A stretch of 64,000 nucleotides of DNA from assembly GCA_018064755.1 (NCBI GenBank), contig JAGHUP010000014.1:1-64000 (forward strand), given 5' to 3'. The notes beneath the pieces are model-generated. The model was not told where the DNA came from. It did no database searches and was given only the letters and a program-made list of their open reading frames with translations. Source of the DNA: Candidatus Crickella equi. Its GTDB lineage: Bacteria > Bacillota > Clostridia > Peptostreptococcales > Anaerovoracaceae. The stretch's first letter is position 1, and each line of letters starts with the position of its first letter. Below, one piece after another: positions 24,332-34,123 of the stretch. The position numbers and the translations under genes were made by a program.

Positions 24332-26905
24332 ATGAGTCAAACAGCATACACGTTAACTATAATAATGAGCTTTACTGAGGCCAAGAAAGACCTCAAGAAA
24401 GTTTTTGATGCTTTAAAGAAACAGAAAATTACATCTGCTAAGGAATTGCAGATAATCTTCTTCGATGAGACTGGAAATGAAAAACTAAAGAACAAGGGTT
24501 TGAAATACGGAGAGGGTTTTGATATTGAGATTTGCGATTCAGCTGAAGCAACTATGAAGGCGATTAAAGGCGAGTACGTAAATTTCTGCAACGGCAAGGA
24601 TAGATGGACCGAGGGATCCTTAGATAAGATTTGCAATCTTCTAAAGAGCCATCATGATATTGGATGTGCGGTTTCATCATACATCACTATCAAGGGCGAG
24701 GAGAAGCACGTTACTCCCGCACCGGATATCATTTTCGATATTGCAGAAGAACCATTTCATGTTAAAGAAGATTTGAAGAGATTCGTCTTCAGAAGAGAGT
24801 ATCTTGATAACATTCCGCATCTTGATTTCGAACAGAGCGAAGAAGCTTTGCTGCTTGGACTTAGAGCGATAATTAAATCTGGCAAGATTGCTATGATGCC
24901 AACGGCTCTTCTTAGAGTTGCTGATGAGGCTTCAACTAAAATCAAGGACCTAGAAGGGCTCATGAACAAATGCAGAGAGGAATCTATCAAGGCTTGCGGA
25001 TCTGTCGTTCCTTATGCAGAACACCAGATGTTCTCCATTGTATACCAATACATCACTAATAACAGAGACAAAGAACTGGTATACAGATGCCTTCAGAGCG
25101 TTTCGGATAAAACGATTGCAAATTCTTTCCCTATTAACGGAAAGGGAAGACTTTTCGAGGAAAGAGTATATGCATATCTGCTAAAACATCGCAATGAAAA
25201 ACCAGAATTAATTCTTAACGAATGCGGACAGCTAATTGTAGACAACGAAGTGCTACTTGATGTAAGCGAACACGGAGTATACAACGTTGCCATAATGACC
25301 GTTGATAGCGAGAAGAAAACTATCATTCTGGAAGGTAATGTAAGAACTACATATGTTGATAGCGAAGCAGAACATTTCATTAGAGACGAAAAGGGTGAGT
25401 TGTATCCTTTCGAAGCCCTTCCGTTCAAACACGATGACCTCTTGGGCTGCGACGGAGAGCTGGTTAACGCCGGACAGAGATTCTGCGTTGAGATCCCACT
25501 TCACTTTGGCATGAAGCTAGAGTTTGTTATGAAGTACTCTCGCACAGGTCAGATGTTTGCTTGCAAATTCAGCAAGGGCAATTTCGTAAAACTGCATCCA
25601 AATTATGAGCATTCGTATTATGTTAAGAAGCCTTACATGATTCAGATGGAAGGCAATGCGCTGACCGTTGAGAAGAACACAGCACTGAAACACATCGGTA
25701 AAGAACTTACATATATGAGGGAACTGATGAAGAATTATCAGGGCGCCAAGGTGTGTTTCAGAATAGCATACTGGTTGTGCAAGGCGTTTGGTTCAAGAAA
25801 GCCGATATGGATTATTAACGATAGACCACATAATGCGGGAGACAATGGAGAGGCGCTGTTCAAGTATCTGATGAATTCGCCGCTCAAGAAGACTCACAGA
25901 ATTTATTTCATGCTGAGCAAGAAGAGTCCGGATTATGAGCGCCTGAGCAAGATTGGTCCTGTGCTTGATTACTATTCATACAAGCACAAACTCAACTTCC
26001 TGATGTCAGACAAGATTATTTCATCCATCGGAAATGAGCTGCCAACCAATCCGTTCGGCAAGAGCAGAAAGCTCTACTATGATCTGTACAAAGCGGACTT
26101 TGTCTATCTGAGACACGGCGTATCGCACAACGATCAGAGTGGATGGCTCAATAAATTCAAGAGAAATTATGCGATGATTAATTCCAGCGCAAGGCCGGAA
26201 TACGAATCGCTGATGACAGGCAATTATCTCTATTCAGATAAGCAGGCTGTTCTGTGCGGCCTTCCAAGATTCGATAATCTGAAGAGTGAGAACAAGAACA
26301 AAATCGCGTTCCTGCCAACCTGGAGAAGAAGCCTACAGGGACAGAAACTTGAGAATTCCGAGAAACGTCTCTACAGTGATGACTTTACAGAATCTGAATT
26401 CTACAAGTTCTATAACACACTGATTAACGATGAAAGACTCCACGAAGCAATGGAGAAAAACAATTTCACCGGGGACTTTTATCTACACCCTGTTATGAGT
26501 GCGCAGACAGACGACTTTGTTGAGAACAAGTATATTAAGGTGCACTCGGAAATTGCAGATTATCAGAAAGTGTTTAGAGAGAGCAACATTATGATAACCG
26601 ACTATTCAAGCGTTGCGTTTGACTTTGCTTATCTGAAGAAACCGGTTATTTACGCCCAGTTTGACTTCGATAAATTCTACGAAGAGCATAGCTGGGATAA
26701 GGGATATTTCTCATATGATAAGGATGCGCTCGGATTAGTTACACGCGACTATGAAACAACGCTGAATGCAATCATTAATTACATCGAAAACGGATGTAAG
26801 ATGGAGCAAGAGTATATAGACAAAGTTGAAAAATTCTTTGCATACACAGACAGAAACAACTGTGAAAGAATAGTAAATGCTATTCTTGAACTGGACAAAA
26901 AGTAG
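24332..26905 (+). CDS. Two-domain teichoic-acid enzyme: GT2-like N-terminus plus CDP-glycerol phosphotransferase
   Basis: This 857-aa protein has a C-terminal CDP-glycerol glycerophosphotransferase (TagB/TagF) domain, about 470-857. Its motifs include RHGVSHND, LPTWRRS, YLHPVMS and ITDYSSVAFDFAY. The N-terminal 210 residues resemble a GT-A (GT2) glycosyltransferase, but the usual DSDD metal site appears as CNGKDRW (86-92), so this domain may be inactive. The middle (about 210-450) is not recognised. The enzyme probably adds polyol phosphates to a lipid-linked glycan at the inner membrane face. GGAGG lies 6 nt before the chosen ATG; a TTG one codon earlier is less likely. It is first in a run of wall-polymer genes. 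Confidence 0.85.
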   Translation: MSQTAYTLTIIMSFTEAKKDLKKVFDALKKQKITSAKELQIIFFDETGNEKLKNKGLKYGEGFDIEICDSAEATMKAIKGEYVNFCNGKDRWTEGSLDKICNLLKSHHDIGCAVSSYITIKGEEKHVTPAPDIIFDIAEEPFHVKEDLKRFVFRREYLDNIPHLDFEQSEEALLLGLRAIIKSGKIAMMPTALLRVADEASTKIKDLEGLMNKCREESIKACGSVVPYAEHQMFSIVYQYITNNRDKELVYRCLQSVSDKTIANSFPINGKGRLFEERVYAYLLKHRNEKPELILNECGQLIVDNEVLLDVSEHGVYNVAIMTVDSEKKTIILEGNVRTTYVDSEAEHFIRDEKGELYPFEALPFKHDDLLGCDGELVNAGQRFCVEIPLHFGMKLEFVMKYSRTGQMFACKFSKGNFVKLHPNYEHSYYVKKPYMIQMEGNALTVEKNTALKHIGKELTYMRELMKNYQGAKVCFRIAYWLCKAFGSRKPIWIINDRPHNAGDNGEALFKYLMNSPLKKTHRIYFMLSKKSPDYERLSKIGPVLDYYSYKHKLNFLMSDKIISSIGNELPTNPFGKSRKLYYDLYKADFVYLRHGVSHNDQSGWLNKFKRNYAMINSSARPEYESLMTGNYLYSDKQAVLCGLPRFDNLKSENKNKIAFLPTWRRSLQGQKLENSEKRLYSDDFTESEFYKFYNTLINDERLHEAMEKNNFTGDFYLHPVMSAQTDDFVENKYIKVHSEIADYQKVFRESNIMITDYSSVAFDFAYLKKPVIYAQFDFDKFYEEHSWDKGYFSYDKDALGLVTRDYETTLNAIINYIENGCKMEQEYIDKVEKFFAYTDRNNCERIVNAILELDKK

Positions 26906-26916
26906 GAGTACACGCT

Positions 26917-28245
26917 ATGAGTTACGACACAATTTATTCTAATCTTATTGCTGGAAAGGCAAAGCTCGCATTAGTAGGACTTGGTTATGTTGGAATGCCA
27001 ATTGCTGTTGAATTTGCGAAGCATGTTAATGTTATTGGATTTGACCTCAATGAGAAGAAAATCCAGGAGTACAAGAACGGAGTAGATGCAACTAACGAAG
27101 TTGGAGATGCAATCAAGGATACAACTGCTGAATTCACATCCGATCCAGCCAAGTTGGGAGAAGCCGAGTTCATCATCGTTGCAGTTCCTACTCCAGTTAA
27201 GGATGATAATAGCCCTGACCTAGGACCTGTTATGGGCGCTTCCAAGACAATTGGTCAGAACATGAAGCCAGGTACAATTGTTGTGTTCGAATCAACAGTT
27301 TATCCGGGAGTAACAGAAGACATCTGTGTTCCAATTATTGAGAAGGAATCCGGACTTAAGTGCGGTGTTGATTGGAAGGTAGGTTATTCTCCAGAGAGAA
27401 TCAATCCTGGCGACAAGGTTCACAGATTAACTAACATCAAGAAGGTTGTATCTGGAATGGACGAAGAATCTGCAGCCATTATCAAGAAAGTTTACGACAT
27501 TGTAATTGAGGCAGGCACATTCCCGGTATCATCAATCAAGACGGCTGAAGCGGTTAAGGTTGTTGAAAATAGCCAGAGAGATATCAACATTGCGTTTGTA
27601 AATGAAATTGCGATGATCTGTGACAGAATGGGCATCGATACCGATGAAGTAATTGCAGGAATGAACACCAAGTGGAATGCACTTGGATTCAAACCGGGAC
27701 TGGTTGGCGGTCACTGCATTGGCGTTGATCCTTACTATCTGACTAATGCTGCCGAAAAACTCGGATATCATAGCCAGATTATCTTGAATGGCCGTCAGCT
27801 TAACGACAGCATGGGTGCGTTTGTTGCTGATGCTGCTATCAAGCAGATGATCGAGGCAGGTCTTGCACCTAAGAAAGCAACAGTTGTCGTTCTCGGTCTT
27901 ACATTCAAAGAAAACTGTCCAGATACAAGAAATAGCAAGGTTGTCGATATAGTAAATAGACTTAAAGAGTTTGATATTAACCCTATTGTTACTGACATAT
28001 GGGCAGATAAGGATGTTGCAAAGAGAGAATACGACATCGATCTCGTCCCTGCTGAAGAAGTACCTAAGGCAGATTGCATCATCGTTGCAGTAGGACATAG
28101 TGAATATAGATCAATGTCTATGATGAAGCTCAAGAGCATGTTCAAGGATGACAAGGCTGACGAGGAGAAGGTTCTGGTTGACGTTAAGAGCTTGTACAGA
28201 ATGGATGAGCTTAAGGCTTCCGGAATGAGATTCTGGAGACTCTAA
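26917..28245 (+). CDS. UDP-N-acetyl-hexosamine 6-dehydrogenase (WbpA/TviB-like)
   Basis: This 442-aa enzyme of the UDP-glucose/GDP-mannose dehydrogenase family oxidises C6 of a UDP-sugar to the uronic acid using NAD twice. The NAD motif GLGYVGMP is at the N-terminus, and the catalytic cysteine lies in VGGHCIGVDPYYL. The latter form is typical of the UDP-GlcNAc, UDP-GalNAc and UDP-ManNAc dehydrogenases (WbpA, TviB, WecC) rather than UDP-glucose dehydrogenase. The exact substrate is inferred only as UDP-HexNAc. It implies an N-acetylated uronic acid in the polymer. It starts 11 nt after the gene upstream with GGAG at good spacing. Confidence 0.88.
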   Translation: MSYDTIYSNLIAGKAKLALVGLGYVGMPIAVEFAKHVNVIGFDLNEKKIQEYKNGVDATNEVGDAIKDTTAEFTSDPAKLGEAEFIIVAVPTPVKDDNSPDLGPVMGASKTIGQNMKPGTIVVFESTVYPGVTEDICVPIIEKESGLKCGVDWKVGYSPERINPGDKVHRLTNIKKVVSGMDEESAAIIKKVYDIVIEAGTFPVSSIKTAEAVKVVENSQRDINIAFVNEIAMICDRMGIDTDEVIAGMNTKWNALGFKPGLVGGHCIGVDPYYLTNAAEKLGYHSQIILNGRQLNDSMGAFVADAAIKQMIEAGLAPKKATVVVLGLTFKENCPDTRNSKVVDIVNRLKEFDINPIVTDIWADKDVAKREYDIDLVPAEEVPKADCIIVAVGHSEYRSMSMMKLKSMFKDDKADEEKVLVDVKSLYRMDELKASGMRFWRL

Positions 28246-28246
28246 T

Positions 28247-29869
28247 ATGGAATTAGCTAAATGCGATATCACAAATAAAGGAAAAAATGAGCAGCTACTC
28301 AGCTTTGAGATTGCAGGAACCACGATGAAGGTGACTGCACTCTGCAAAGAAACTGGAAGAAATTATGTTGGCATAGTTCTGGCTTTCAAACACAAAGCAG
28401 AAGTGGATAAGCAGGCATATAGTATTCCAACTGAGGTTAGGAAAACAGGCAAAGATATTAGATTGCTGGCAGAAGTTGATCTTAGCAAGCTGGCTTTTAG
28501 AATGACCAACTGGCAGATTCTTGCAGCTTATGAAGAGGACGGCAAGTTGTATGGAGTTGGTCTCAAGGCACCTAACAGTAGCAAGGATATCTATCAGAGA
28601 TTCGTTGATAATTATTCTTGTGACCTTGGTGATTACATTCTTTTCCCTTACTATACTCGCAAAGGCACTATCAATTTTAGATATAGACCTCGCAATGAGT
28701 ATGATGGAAATGAAATCCATGAGAGAGAAAAAATAGCGGATAAGAATTCCAAGAAATTGTTTGGAAACAAGCTGGCCAAACAGGATATCGCACTTATCTA
28801 TGAGAAGAAGTGCACATCTGCCCAAGACAATGGATACTATTTATTCAAATACTGTATGGAGGCAGGTGTTAATGAGACTGGCAAGAGAAAAGTATACTAT
28901 GTAGTAGACAAGAGAACCCCGGCTTATCAGAAAATAAAAGAGTACGATAAGTATGTTCTCGACTTTATGAGTCTCGAGCATATGGAGCATCTAAAAGCTG
29001 CCAAAGTACTGATTAGTTCTGAGTCCAGACTTCACGCATATGCGTGGCATAGTAAGAATAGCATCATAGCACCTTGCGTTCAGGACAAGAAGCATGTATT
29101 CCTCGGACATGGAATTTTGGCCCTCAAGAAATTGAACAACACCTTCACCGCCGAGTCGATGGCATCAAGCCTTGTTACAGTTAGCTCGGAGAGAGAGGCT
29201 GATGTATTCAAGGAATATCTTAATTATGATGACAAGGCCTTGAGCATTACAGGATATGCTAGATTCGATGCACTTGAAGACAAGTCCTCAGAATACAATG
29301 AAATTCTGGTAATGCCTACACATAGAGAGCGTTTATTCGGAGTTGAACGCGAGGTGTTCGTAGCAAGTGAATACTATAAGCGTTATATGGACTTGCTTAA
29401 TTCAGAAAGACTTCACTCAATTCTCGAGAAGAATGACATGAAGCTAAAGTTTTATCTGCACCCATCCATAAGGGAACAGATAGATGCATATTCATCAAAC
29501 AGCGATAGAGTTGAGATTATCAAATATGGTGAAATGCCATTAGATGAATTGATGATGAGATGCAAATTGCTCATCACAGACTATTCAAGTATTCTGTGGG
29601 ATGTTCTATATATGAAGAAGCCGGCAATTTTCTATCAGTACGATAGGGATGAATATGAGCAAAGCTGGGGAAGCTATATTGATTTGGATAAGGATTTGCC
29701 TGGCGATAATGCGGTAGATCTCGATAGTCTGCTCGACAATCTCGAGAAGTCGGTAGCAAACAATTTTGTTTTGGAAGAAAAGTACAACGGCATGTTGGAC
29801 AATTTCTATAAATATACAGATAGAGACAACTGCAAGAGAATTTGGGAAGAAATTTGTAAATTATATTAA
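28247..29869 (+). CDS. CDP-glycerol/CDP-ribitol phosphotransferase family protein
   Basis: This 540-aa protein has a C-terminal TagB/TagF-type domain (about 165-540) with GHGILALKK, MPTHRERLFG, FYLHPSIR and ITDYSSILWDV. The N-terminal 140 residues look beta-rich and resemble the N-terminal accessory part of some TarL/TagF proteins. It is predicted to transfer a polyol phosphate from a CDP-polyol to a lipid-linked acceptor. Its start lies 1 nt after the dehydrogenase stop. Whether it uses glycerol or ribitol cannot be told; both activated precursors are encoded in the window. Confidence 0.87.
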   Translation: MELAKCDITNKGKNEQLLSFEIAGTTMKVTALCKETGRNYVGIVLAFKHKAEVDKQAYSIPTEVRKTGKDIRLLAEVDLSKLAFRMTNWQILAAYEEDGKLYGVGLKAPNSSKDIYQRFVDNYSCDLGDYILFPYYTRKGTINFRYRPRNEYDGNEIHEREKIADKNSKKLFGNKLAKQDIALIYEKKCTSAQDNGYYLFKYCMEAGVNETGKRKVYYVVDKRTPAYQKIKEYDKYVLDFMSLEHMEHLKAAKVLISSESRLHAYAWHSKNSIIAPCVQDKKHVFLGHGILALKKLNNTFTAESMASSLVTVSSEREADVFKEYLNYDDKALSITGYARFDALEDKSSEYNEILVMPTHRERLFGVEREVFVASEYYKRYMDLLNSERLHSILEKNDMKLKFYLHPSIREQIDAYSSNSDRVEIIKYGEMPLDELMMRCKLLITDYSSILWDVLYMKKPAIFYQYDRDEYEQSWGSYIDLDKDLPGDNAVDLDSLLDNLEKSVANNFVLEEKYNGMLDNFYKYTDRDNCKRIWEEICKLY

Positions 29870-29872
29870 AGG

Positions 29873-31276
29873 ATGTTATTTTCAAGCACTATATTCATTT
29901 TCATATTTTTACCGACAGTATTATTGGTAAACTTTGCATTGAGGGGACATCGTGACGCACAGAATGTATTTCTGTGTTTTGCCAGCTTGTTCTTTTATGC
30001 TTGGGGCGAACCAAAATTCGTTTTGGTTATGATGCTGTCGATATTGGTGAATTGGGGATTTGGATACATTATTGATAAGCATAGAGAAGAACGTACAGCC
30101 AAGCTTCTGCTGGTGCTGGACATCGTATTCAACCTGTCAATAATATTTGTTTTCAAATATCTTATGTTCACACTTGAGAATATCAAGATGCTTGGAGCTA
30201 AGAATCTGGTAATTCCAGAGATAGCCCTGCCAATTGGAATATCATTCTTCACATTCCAAGCACTTTCGTATGTTATAGATGTATATAGAGGCGATGCCGG
30301 TGTTCAGAAGAGCCTAATAAATGTTGCGTTATACATCTCGCTATTCCCACAACTGATTGCAGGACCAATCGTAAGGTATACAACTGTTGCAGATCAGATT
30401 AAGAACAGAGTTGAAACTTTCGATGACTTCTCGCAGGGTGTTGTTAGATTCATATTTGGACTTGGCAAGAAGATTATCATTGCCAACAACATGGCGCTTT
30501 TGGCCGACTATGCCTTTAGTACAGTTGGGGATAATTCGCTGTTGCTAGCATGGCTTGGCGCACTGGCATATACCTTCCAAATCTATTTCGACTTTAGCGG
30601 TTATTCAGATATGGCGATAGGATTGGGATTAATGTTTGGATTCCACTTCCTTGAGAACTTTAACTATCCATATATCTCAACATCTATTACTGAGTTTTGG
30701 AGAAGATGGCATATCTCTATGGGAACATGGTTCAGAGATTATGTTTATATTCCGCTCGGAGGAAATAGAACCAAGACTAAGGGAAGACATGTCTTCAATA
30801 TGTTTGTGGTATGGCTGTGCACGGGAATTTGGCATGGCGCAAACTGGACATTTGTTTTGTGGGGACTTATGTATTTTGTTCTCCTCGTCTTCGAAAAGTA
30901 TTCCGGAATCAATTTCAAGAAAGACGGAAAGTGCAAGAGCATAAAGTATGTATATACTATGTTCTTCGTAATATGTGGTTGGGTAGTGTTTAGAGCCACT
31001 AGCTTGAGCGAAGCAGTAGTGTATTTTGGTGATATGTTCAGCTGTAAAAATGGACTGATTTCTGATGGATTCCTTGAGTACGGAAGACAGTTCATAACAT
31101 ATTTTGCTGTAGCGATAGTGTGCAGTACTCCGATATTACCAAAACTTAAGGAACGCTATAAAGACAACGTGTTATGTAGCGGGCTTATGGTTGTTGTTCT
31201 CGTAGCGATAGCAATTTTCTCAATTTCATGCATCGTTAAGAGCTCATACAATCCGTTTATTTATTTCAATTTCTAG
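29873..31276 (+). CDS. MBOAT-family membrane O-acyltransferase (AlgI/DltB-like)
   Basis: This 467-aa multi-span protein moves acyl groups across or at the membrane onto a cell-surface glycan. The family core is clear: FFYAWGEPKF near residue 40, FQIYFDFSGYSDMAIG (about 235-250), WRRWH with H280, and the active-site H321 in GIWHGANWTFVLWG. It resembles AlgI-type O-acetyltransferases more than D-alanyl DltB, and no dltA/C genes are near. The gene immediately downstream is a DHHW protein, the usual partner. AAAGG lies directly against the ATG, closer than ideal, so translation may be coupled to the upstream gene. Confidence 0.9.
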   Translation: MLFSSTIFIFIFLPTVLLVNFALRGHRDAQNVFLCFASLFFYAWGEPKFVLVMMLSILVNWGFGYIIDKHREERTAKLLLVLDIVFNLSIIFVFKYLMFTLENIKMLGAKNLVIPEIALPIGISFFTFQALSYVIDVYRGDAGVQKSLINVALYISLFPQLIAGPIVRYTTVADQIKNRVETFDDFSQGVVRFIFGLGKKIIIANNMALLADYAFSTVGDNSLLLAWLGALAYTFQIYFDFSGYSDMAIGLGLMFGFHFLENFNYPYISTSITEFWRRWHISMGTWFRDYVYIPLGGNRTKTKGRHVFNMFVVWLCTGIWHGANWTFVLWGLMYFVLLVFEKYSGINFKKDGKCKSIKYVYTMFFVICGWVVFRATSLSEAVVYFGDMFSCKNGLISDGFLEYGRQFITYFAVAIVCSTPILPKLKERYKDNVLCSGLMVVVLVAIAIFSISCIVKSSYNPFIYFNF

Positions 31277-31295
31277 TCGTATTGAGGTCGCGCTA

Positions 31296-32465
31296 ATGAC
31301 AGTTAAGAGCAAGAGAATCCTGGCAATAATATTTGTAGCGATGATCTTCATTGTAGGTATTACCACAGTATGGAATTGTCGCCATACTATAAGTGGTATC
31401 GTTAAAGAATCAAGTTACCTACATTGTAAGAGCGAACTTGAGGACTCAATAGATAAGAATATATTCCAGAAAAACCAGTGGATTAATGTTAATGGATTGC
31501 TGCACAGGATAATGTGCGAAACCATTGTAAGGGGTTCTGGGAGCGAATACGATGTGTACAAACTCTCTAACGGACAGATTATGTACAATCTGGATGAAAG
31601 AGATATGAGGGACTACGCAGGTCAGTTAGTAAAATTAGATAACGAGTTAAATAAACTTGGTATAGGATTAACATATGTACAGCTTCCTAACAAGATTAAA
31701 GACGATAGTTATATGCCACCTGGAACGAAGACTTATGGCAACATAAACGCGGACAATCTAGTAGCCCTGCTTAGAGAAGAATCTGTCGATACAATCGATA
31801 TAAGAGAAGAGATAGAAAAAGCGGGTCTTGATTGGTCATCACTATTCTTCAAGACAGATCATCATTGGTTACCTACAACCGGACTTTGGGCTTCTGGAAT
31901 TATCATGGAACATCTAGGTGATAGATATAATTATCCTATCAATAAGAGCTACTATGATTACGAAAACTACGATTCAGAAGTGCATGAGAATTGGATGCTT
32001 GGAGCGGTAGGTCGCCGCGTTGGCGTCTTATATGATGGTCTCGACGACATTGAAATTCTCAATCCTAAGTTCCAAACAGACTTTGATTTGGTGGGAATTA
32101 GTGATGCAGGCACAGATCATAGAGCAGGCTCGTTCTATGACAGTATGTATCTCTGGGACAATCTGAAGAATAGGGCAGATTTTGTTAACAATTCTTACTC
32201 TACGTACATTGGAAAAGAGTATTCAATTGCTACAGTTGAAAACAAGCTTAATAAGAATGGCATGAAGATTCTGCTAATTAGGGATTCTTTCTCTTGTGCA
32301 ATAACACCATTCATAAGTCTTAATGCGAGTAGCACTAAGAACATCGATCTAAGAAGATACAAGAAAAATATTTTGAAACTGTGCAAGGAATATCAGCCAG
32401 ATGCTGTAGTTGTGGCATACAATCCTAGCGCATTCTCTAAGAAGCAATTTGATTTCTTTAAATAG
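31296..32465 (+). CDS. DHHW-family SGNH-like acyl transfer protein
   Basis: This 389-aa protein has one N-terminal membrane segment (about 8-27) and an extracytoplasmic SGNH-like domain related to AlgJ/AlgX. The family-naming D188-H-H-W191 motif is present in FKTDHHWLP, and the likely serine nucleophile is S331 in LLIRDSFS. It is predicted to take an acyl group passed by the MBOAT protein encoded just upstream and place it on the exported polymer. GAGGT precedes the ATG. The acyl group (probably acetyl) and acceptor are inferred. Confidence 0.87.
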   Translation: MTVKSKRILAIIFVAMIFIVGITTVWNCRHTISGIVKESSYLHCKSELEDSIDKNIFQKNQWINVNGLLHRIMCETIVRGSGSEYDVYKLSNGQIMYNLDERDMRDYAGQLVKLDNELNKLGIGLTYVQLPNKIKDDSYMPPGTKTYGNINADNLVALLREESVDTIDIREEIEKAGLDWSSLFFKTDHHWLPTTGLWASGIIMEHLGDRYNYPINKSYYDYENYDSEVHENWMLGAVGRRVGVLYDGLDDIEILNPKFQTDFDLVGISDAGTDHRAGSFYDSMYLWDNLKNRADFVNNSYSTYIGKEYSIATVENKLNKNGMKILLIRDSFSCAITPFISLNASSTKNIDLRRYKKNILKLCKEYQPDAVVVAYNPSAFSKKQFDFFK

Positions 32466-32501
32466 TTATTAGGTAATATTGGAAAGAAAGAAACAAGGAA
32501 A

Positions 32502-33311
32502 ATGATTGAAGCAGTAAGGACAATAGTACAAGAACACAAATCGTACAAAAAACAAATATTCAAACTTGCAAAATCAGACCTAATTAAAACGTATAATGGT
32601 GCGGCGCTTGGTTGGGCGTGGGCTGTAGTTAAGCCCATGGTTACACTATTTGTTTTCTGGTTTGGATTTACAGTTGGATTAAGAGCGGGCAAGCCCGTAA
32701 ACGGATATCCATATTTTCTGTGGTTGGTAGGCGGATTCCTGCCTTGGTTCTTCATGCAAGATGTTATTACTGGAGGATCATCGTGCATCAGAAAGTATAA
32801 ACATCTTGTTACCAAGATGAAGTTTCCTATTTCGGTAATTCCGACTTACTACAACATTTCGCATATTTATGTCCATTTCGTTCTGCTTGCAATATCGATT
32901 GCCCTATTTGCAACATTTGGATATATGCCAGATATTTATCTGCTCCAGATTCCTGTTTATATGCTAATGATGTTCGCCTTCTTCGTAGTATGGTCATTAT
33001 TTGCAGGAATGCTTAGTTGTGTCAGCAAGGATTTCCATAACTTGGTTGTATCTCTTTCAAGAGCAATCTTCTGGTTATCGGGAATTATTTATAATGTTAA
33101 CTCAATTGATAATTATTGGGTGAGACTGATTCTGAAATTTAACCCTGTTACAGTAATAGCAACAGGCTATAGAAATGCATTTATCTACAAGGTTTGGTTC
33201 TTCGAAGAGCCACTTGATATGTGTTGCTATCTTATCACATTGATAGTTTTCACAATACTTGCCATTAGAACGTTTAAGAGACTTAGGAAAGAAATTCCAG
33301 ATATTTTATAG
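32502..33311 (+). CDS. tagG: ABC-2 polysaccharide/teichoic acid exporter permease (TagG-like)
   Basis: This 269-aa protein has about six membrane spans. Family features include LIKTYNGAALGWAWAVVKPM near the N-terminus, the GGFLPWFF segment, and a later SRAIFWLSGIIYNVNSI segment. With the ATPase encoded 8 nt downstream it forms an exporter that flips a completed lipid-linked polymer to the outside. AAGGA lies just before the start. It is called TagG-like because of the surrounding teichoic-acid genes; Wzm-type capsule exporters belong to the same family. Confidence 0.88.
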   Translation: MIEAVRTIVQEHKSYKKQIFKLAKSDLIKTYNGAALGWAWAVVKPMVTLFVFWFGFTVGLRAGKPVNGYPYFLWLVGGFLPWFFMQDVITGGSSCIRKYKHLVTKMKFPISVIPTYYNISHIYVHFVLLAISIALFATFGYMPDIYLLQIPVYMLMMFAFFVVWSLFAGMLSCVSKDFHNLVVSLSRAIFWLSGIIYNVNSIDNYWVRLILKFNPVTVIATGYRNAFIYKVWFFEEPLDMCCYLITLIVFTILAIRTFKRLRKEIPDIL

Positions 33312-33319
33312 GTGTGTAA

Positions 33320-34051
33320 ATGGGAAAAGAAGTAGTAATAGAATTCACTAATGTAACTAAGGAGTACAAGCTTTATAAAAGTGATAAGGCAAGATTTAAG
33401 GCGCTGTTTTCCAAGAAGGTTCCGTTTAAGGTTAATAAAGCTGTTAACAATCTTTCTTTTAAAGTTGAAAGGGGAGAATCCCTTGCGTTCTTCGGAAAGA
33501 ATGGTGCTGGAAAATCAACCATCCTTAAAATGATTACCGGAGTAGCTTTCCCAACATCCGGTGAAATTATGGTAAATGGAAAAGTCTGTGCGCTGCTTGA
33601 GTTAGGCGCAGGATTTGATTTGGAATCTTCAGGAAGAGATAATATTTACCTCAAGTGCAGTTTGATGGGTATGAGTGACGAGGAGATTGCTGCAGTTGAA
33701 CCTGAGATAATTGAATTTGCAGATCTTGGAGATTATATTGATCAGCCGCTTAGATCTTACTCAAGCGGAATGAAAGCCAGACTAGGATTTGCTATCAGTG
33801 TTAATTCACAGCCAGACATCTTAATATGCGATGAAGCGCTGAGTGTTGGAGATAAAGAATTTAGAAAAAAGTGTAGAAAAAAAGTTGCTGAAATCATGGC
33901 AGATAAAAGTGTTACTCTGCTATTTGTAACACATTCAACAACAACTGCTAGGGAATTCTGTGAAAAGGGCATCGTTCTCAAAAAGGGCAAAAAACTCTTC
34001 GAGGGAGATATTGATGAAGCGATTACCTTCTATGAGCAGGAAGAGATCTAG
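33320..34051 (+). CDS. tagH: ABC exporter ATP-binding protein (TagH-like)
   Basis: This 243-aa ATPase has Walker A GKNGAGKS at 59-66, the signature YSSGMKARLGFAI and Walker B ILICDEALSVGD. These are features of the TagH/Wzt subfamily of polysaccharide exporters. It lacks the long C-terminal extension of B. subtilis TagH and the carbohydrate-binding tail of Wzt. AGGTG precedes the ATG. It partners the permease just upstream. Confidence 0.88.
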   Translation: MGKEVVIEFTNVTKEYKLYKSDKARFKALFSKKVPFKVNKAVNNLSFKVERGESLAFFGKNGAGKSTILKMITGVAFPTSGEIMVNGKVCALLELGAGFDLESSGRDNIYLKCSLMGMSDEEIAAVEPEIIEFADLGDYIDQPLRSYSSGMKARLGFAISVNSQPDILICDEALSVGDKEFRKKCRKKVAEIMADKSVTLLFVTHSTTTAREFCEKGIVLKKGKKLFEGDIDEAITFYEQEEI

Positions 34052-34085
34052 TAGATTAAAAGCAACTTAAAAAGGTAAAGTAAAC

Positions 34086-34114
34086 TTGACATCTTTTGCT
34101 TCTTAGAATAGAAT
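34086..34114 (+). promoter_or_regulatory. Strong internal promoter before the SH3b-NlpC/P60 gene
   Basis: TTGACA (34086-34091), 17 nt, TAGAAT (34109-34114). A start 7 nt after the -10 lies about 3 nt before the ATG at 34124, so the mRNA would be nearly leaderless. It allows the hydrolase, lipoprotein and tagD genes to be expressed independently of the exporter genes. Confidence 0.8.
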
Positions 34115-34123
34115 TACGATATC

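Noticed and set aside
27532-28098. A 188-codon frame opposite the UDP-HexNAc dehydrogenase
   Set aside because: Fully antisense to a well-supported gene and without a start signal.
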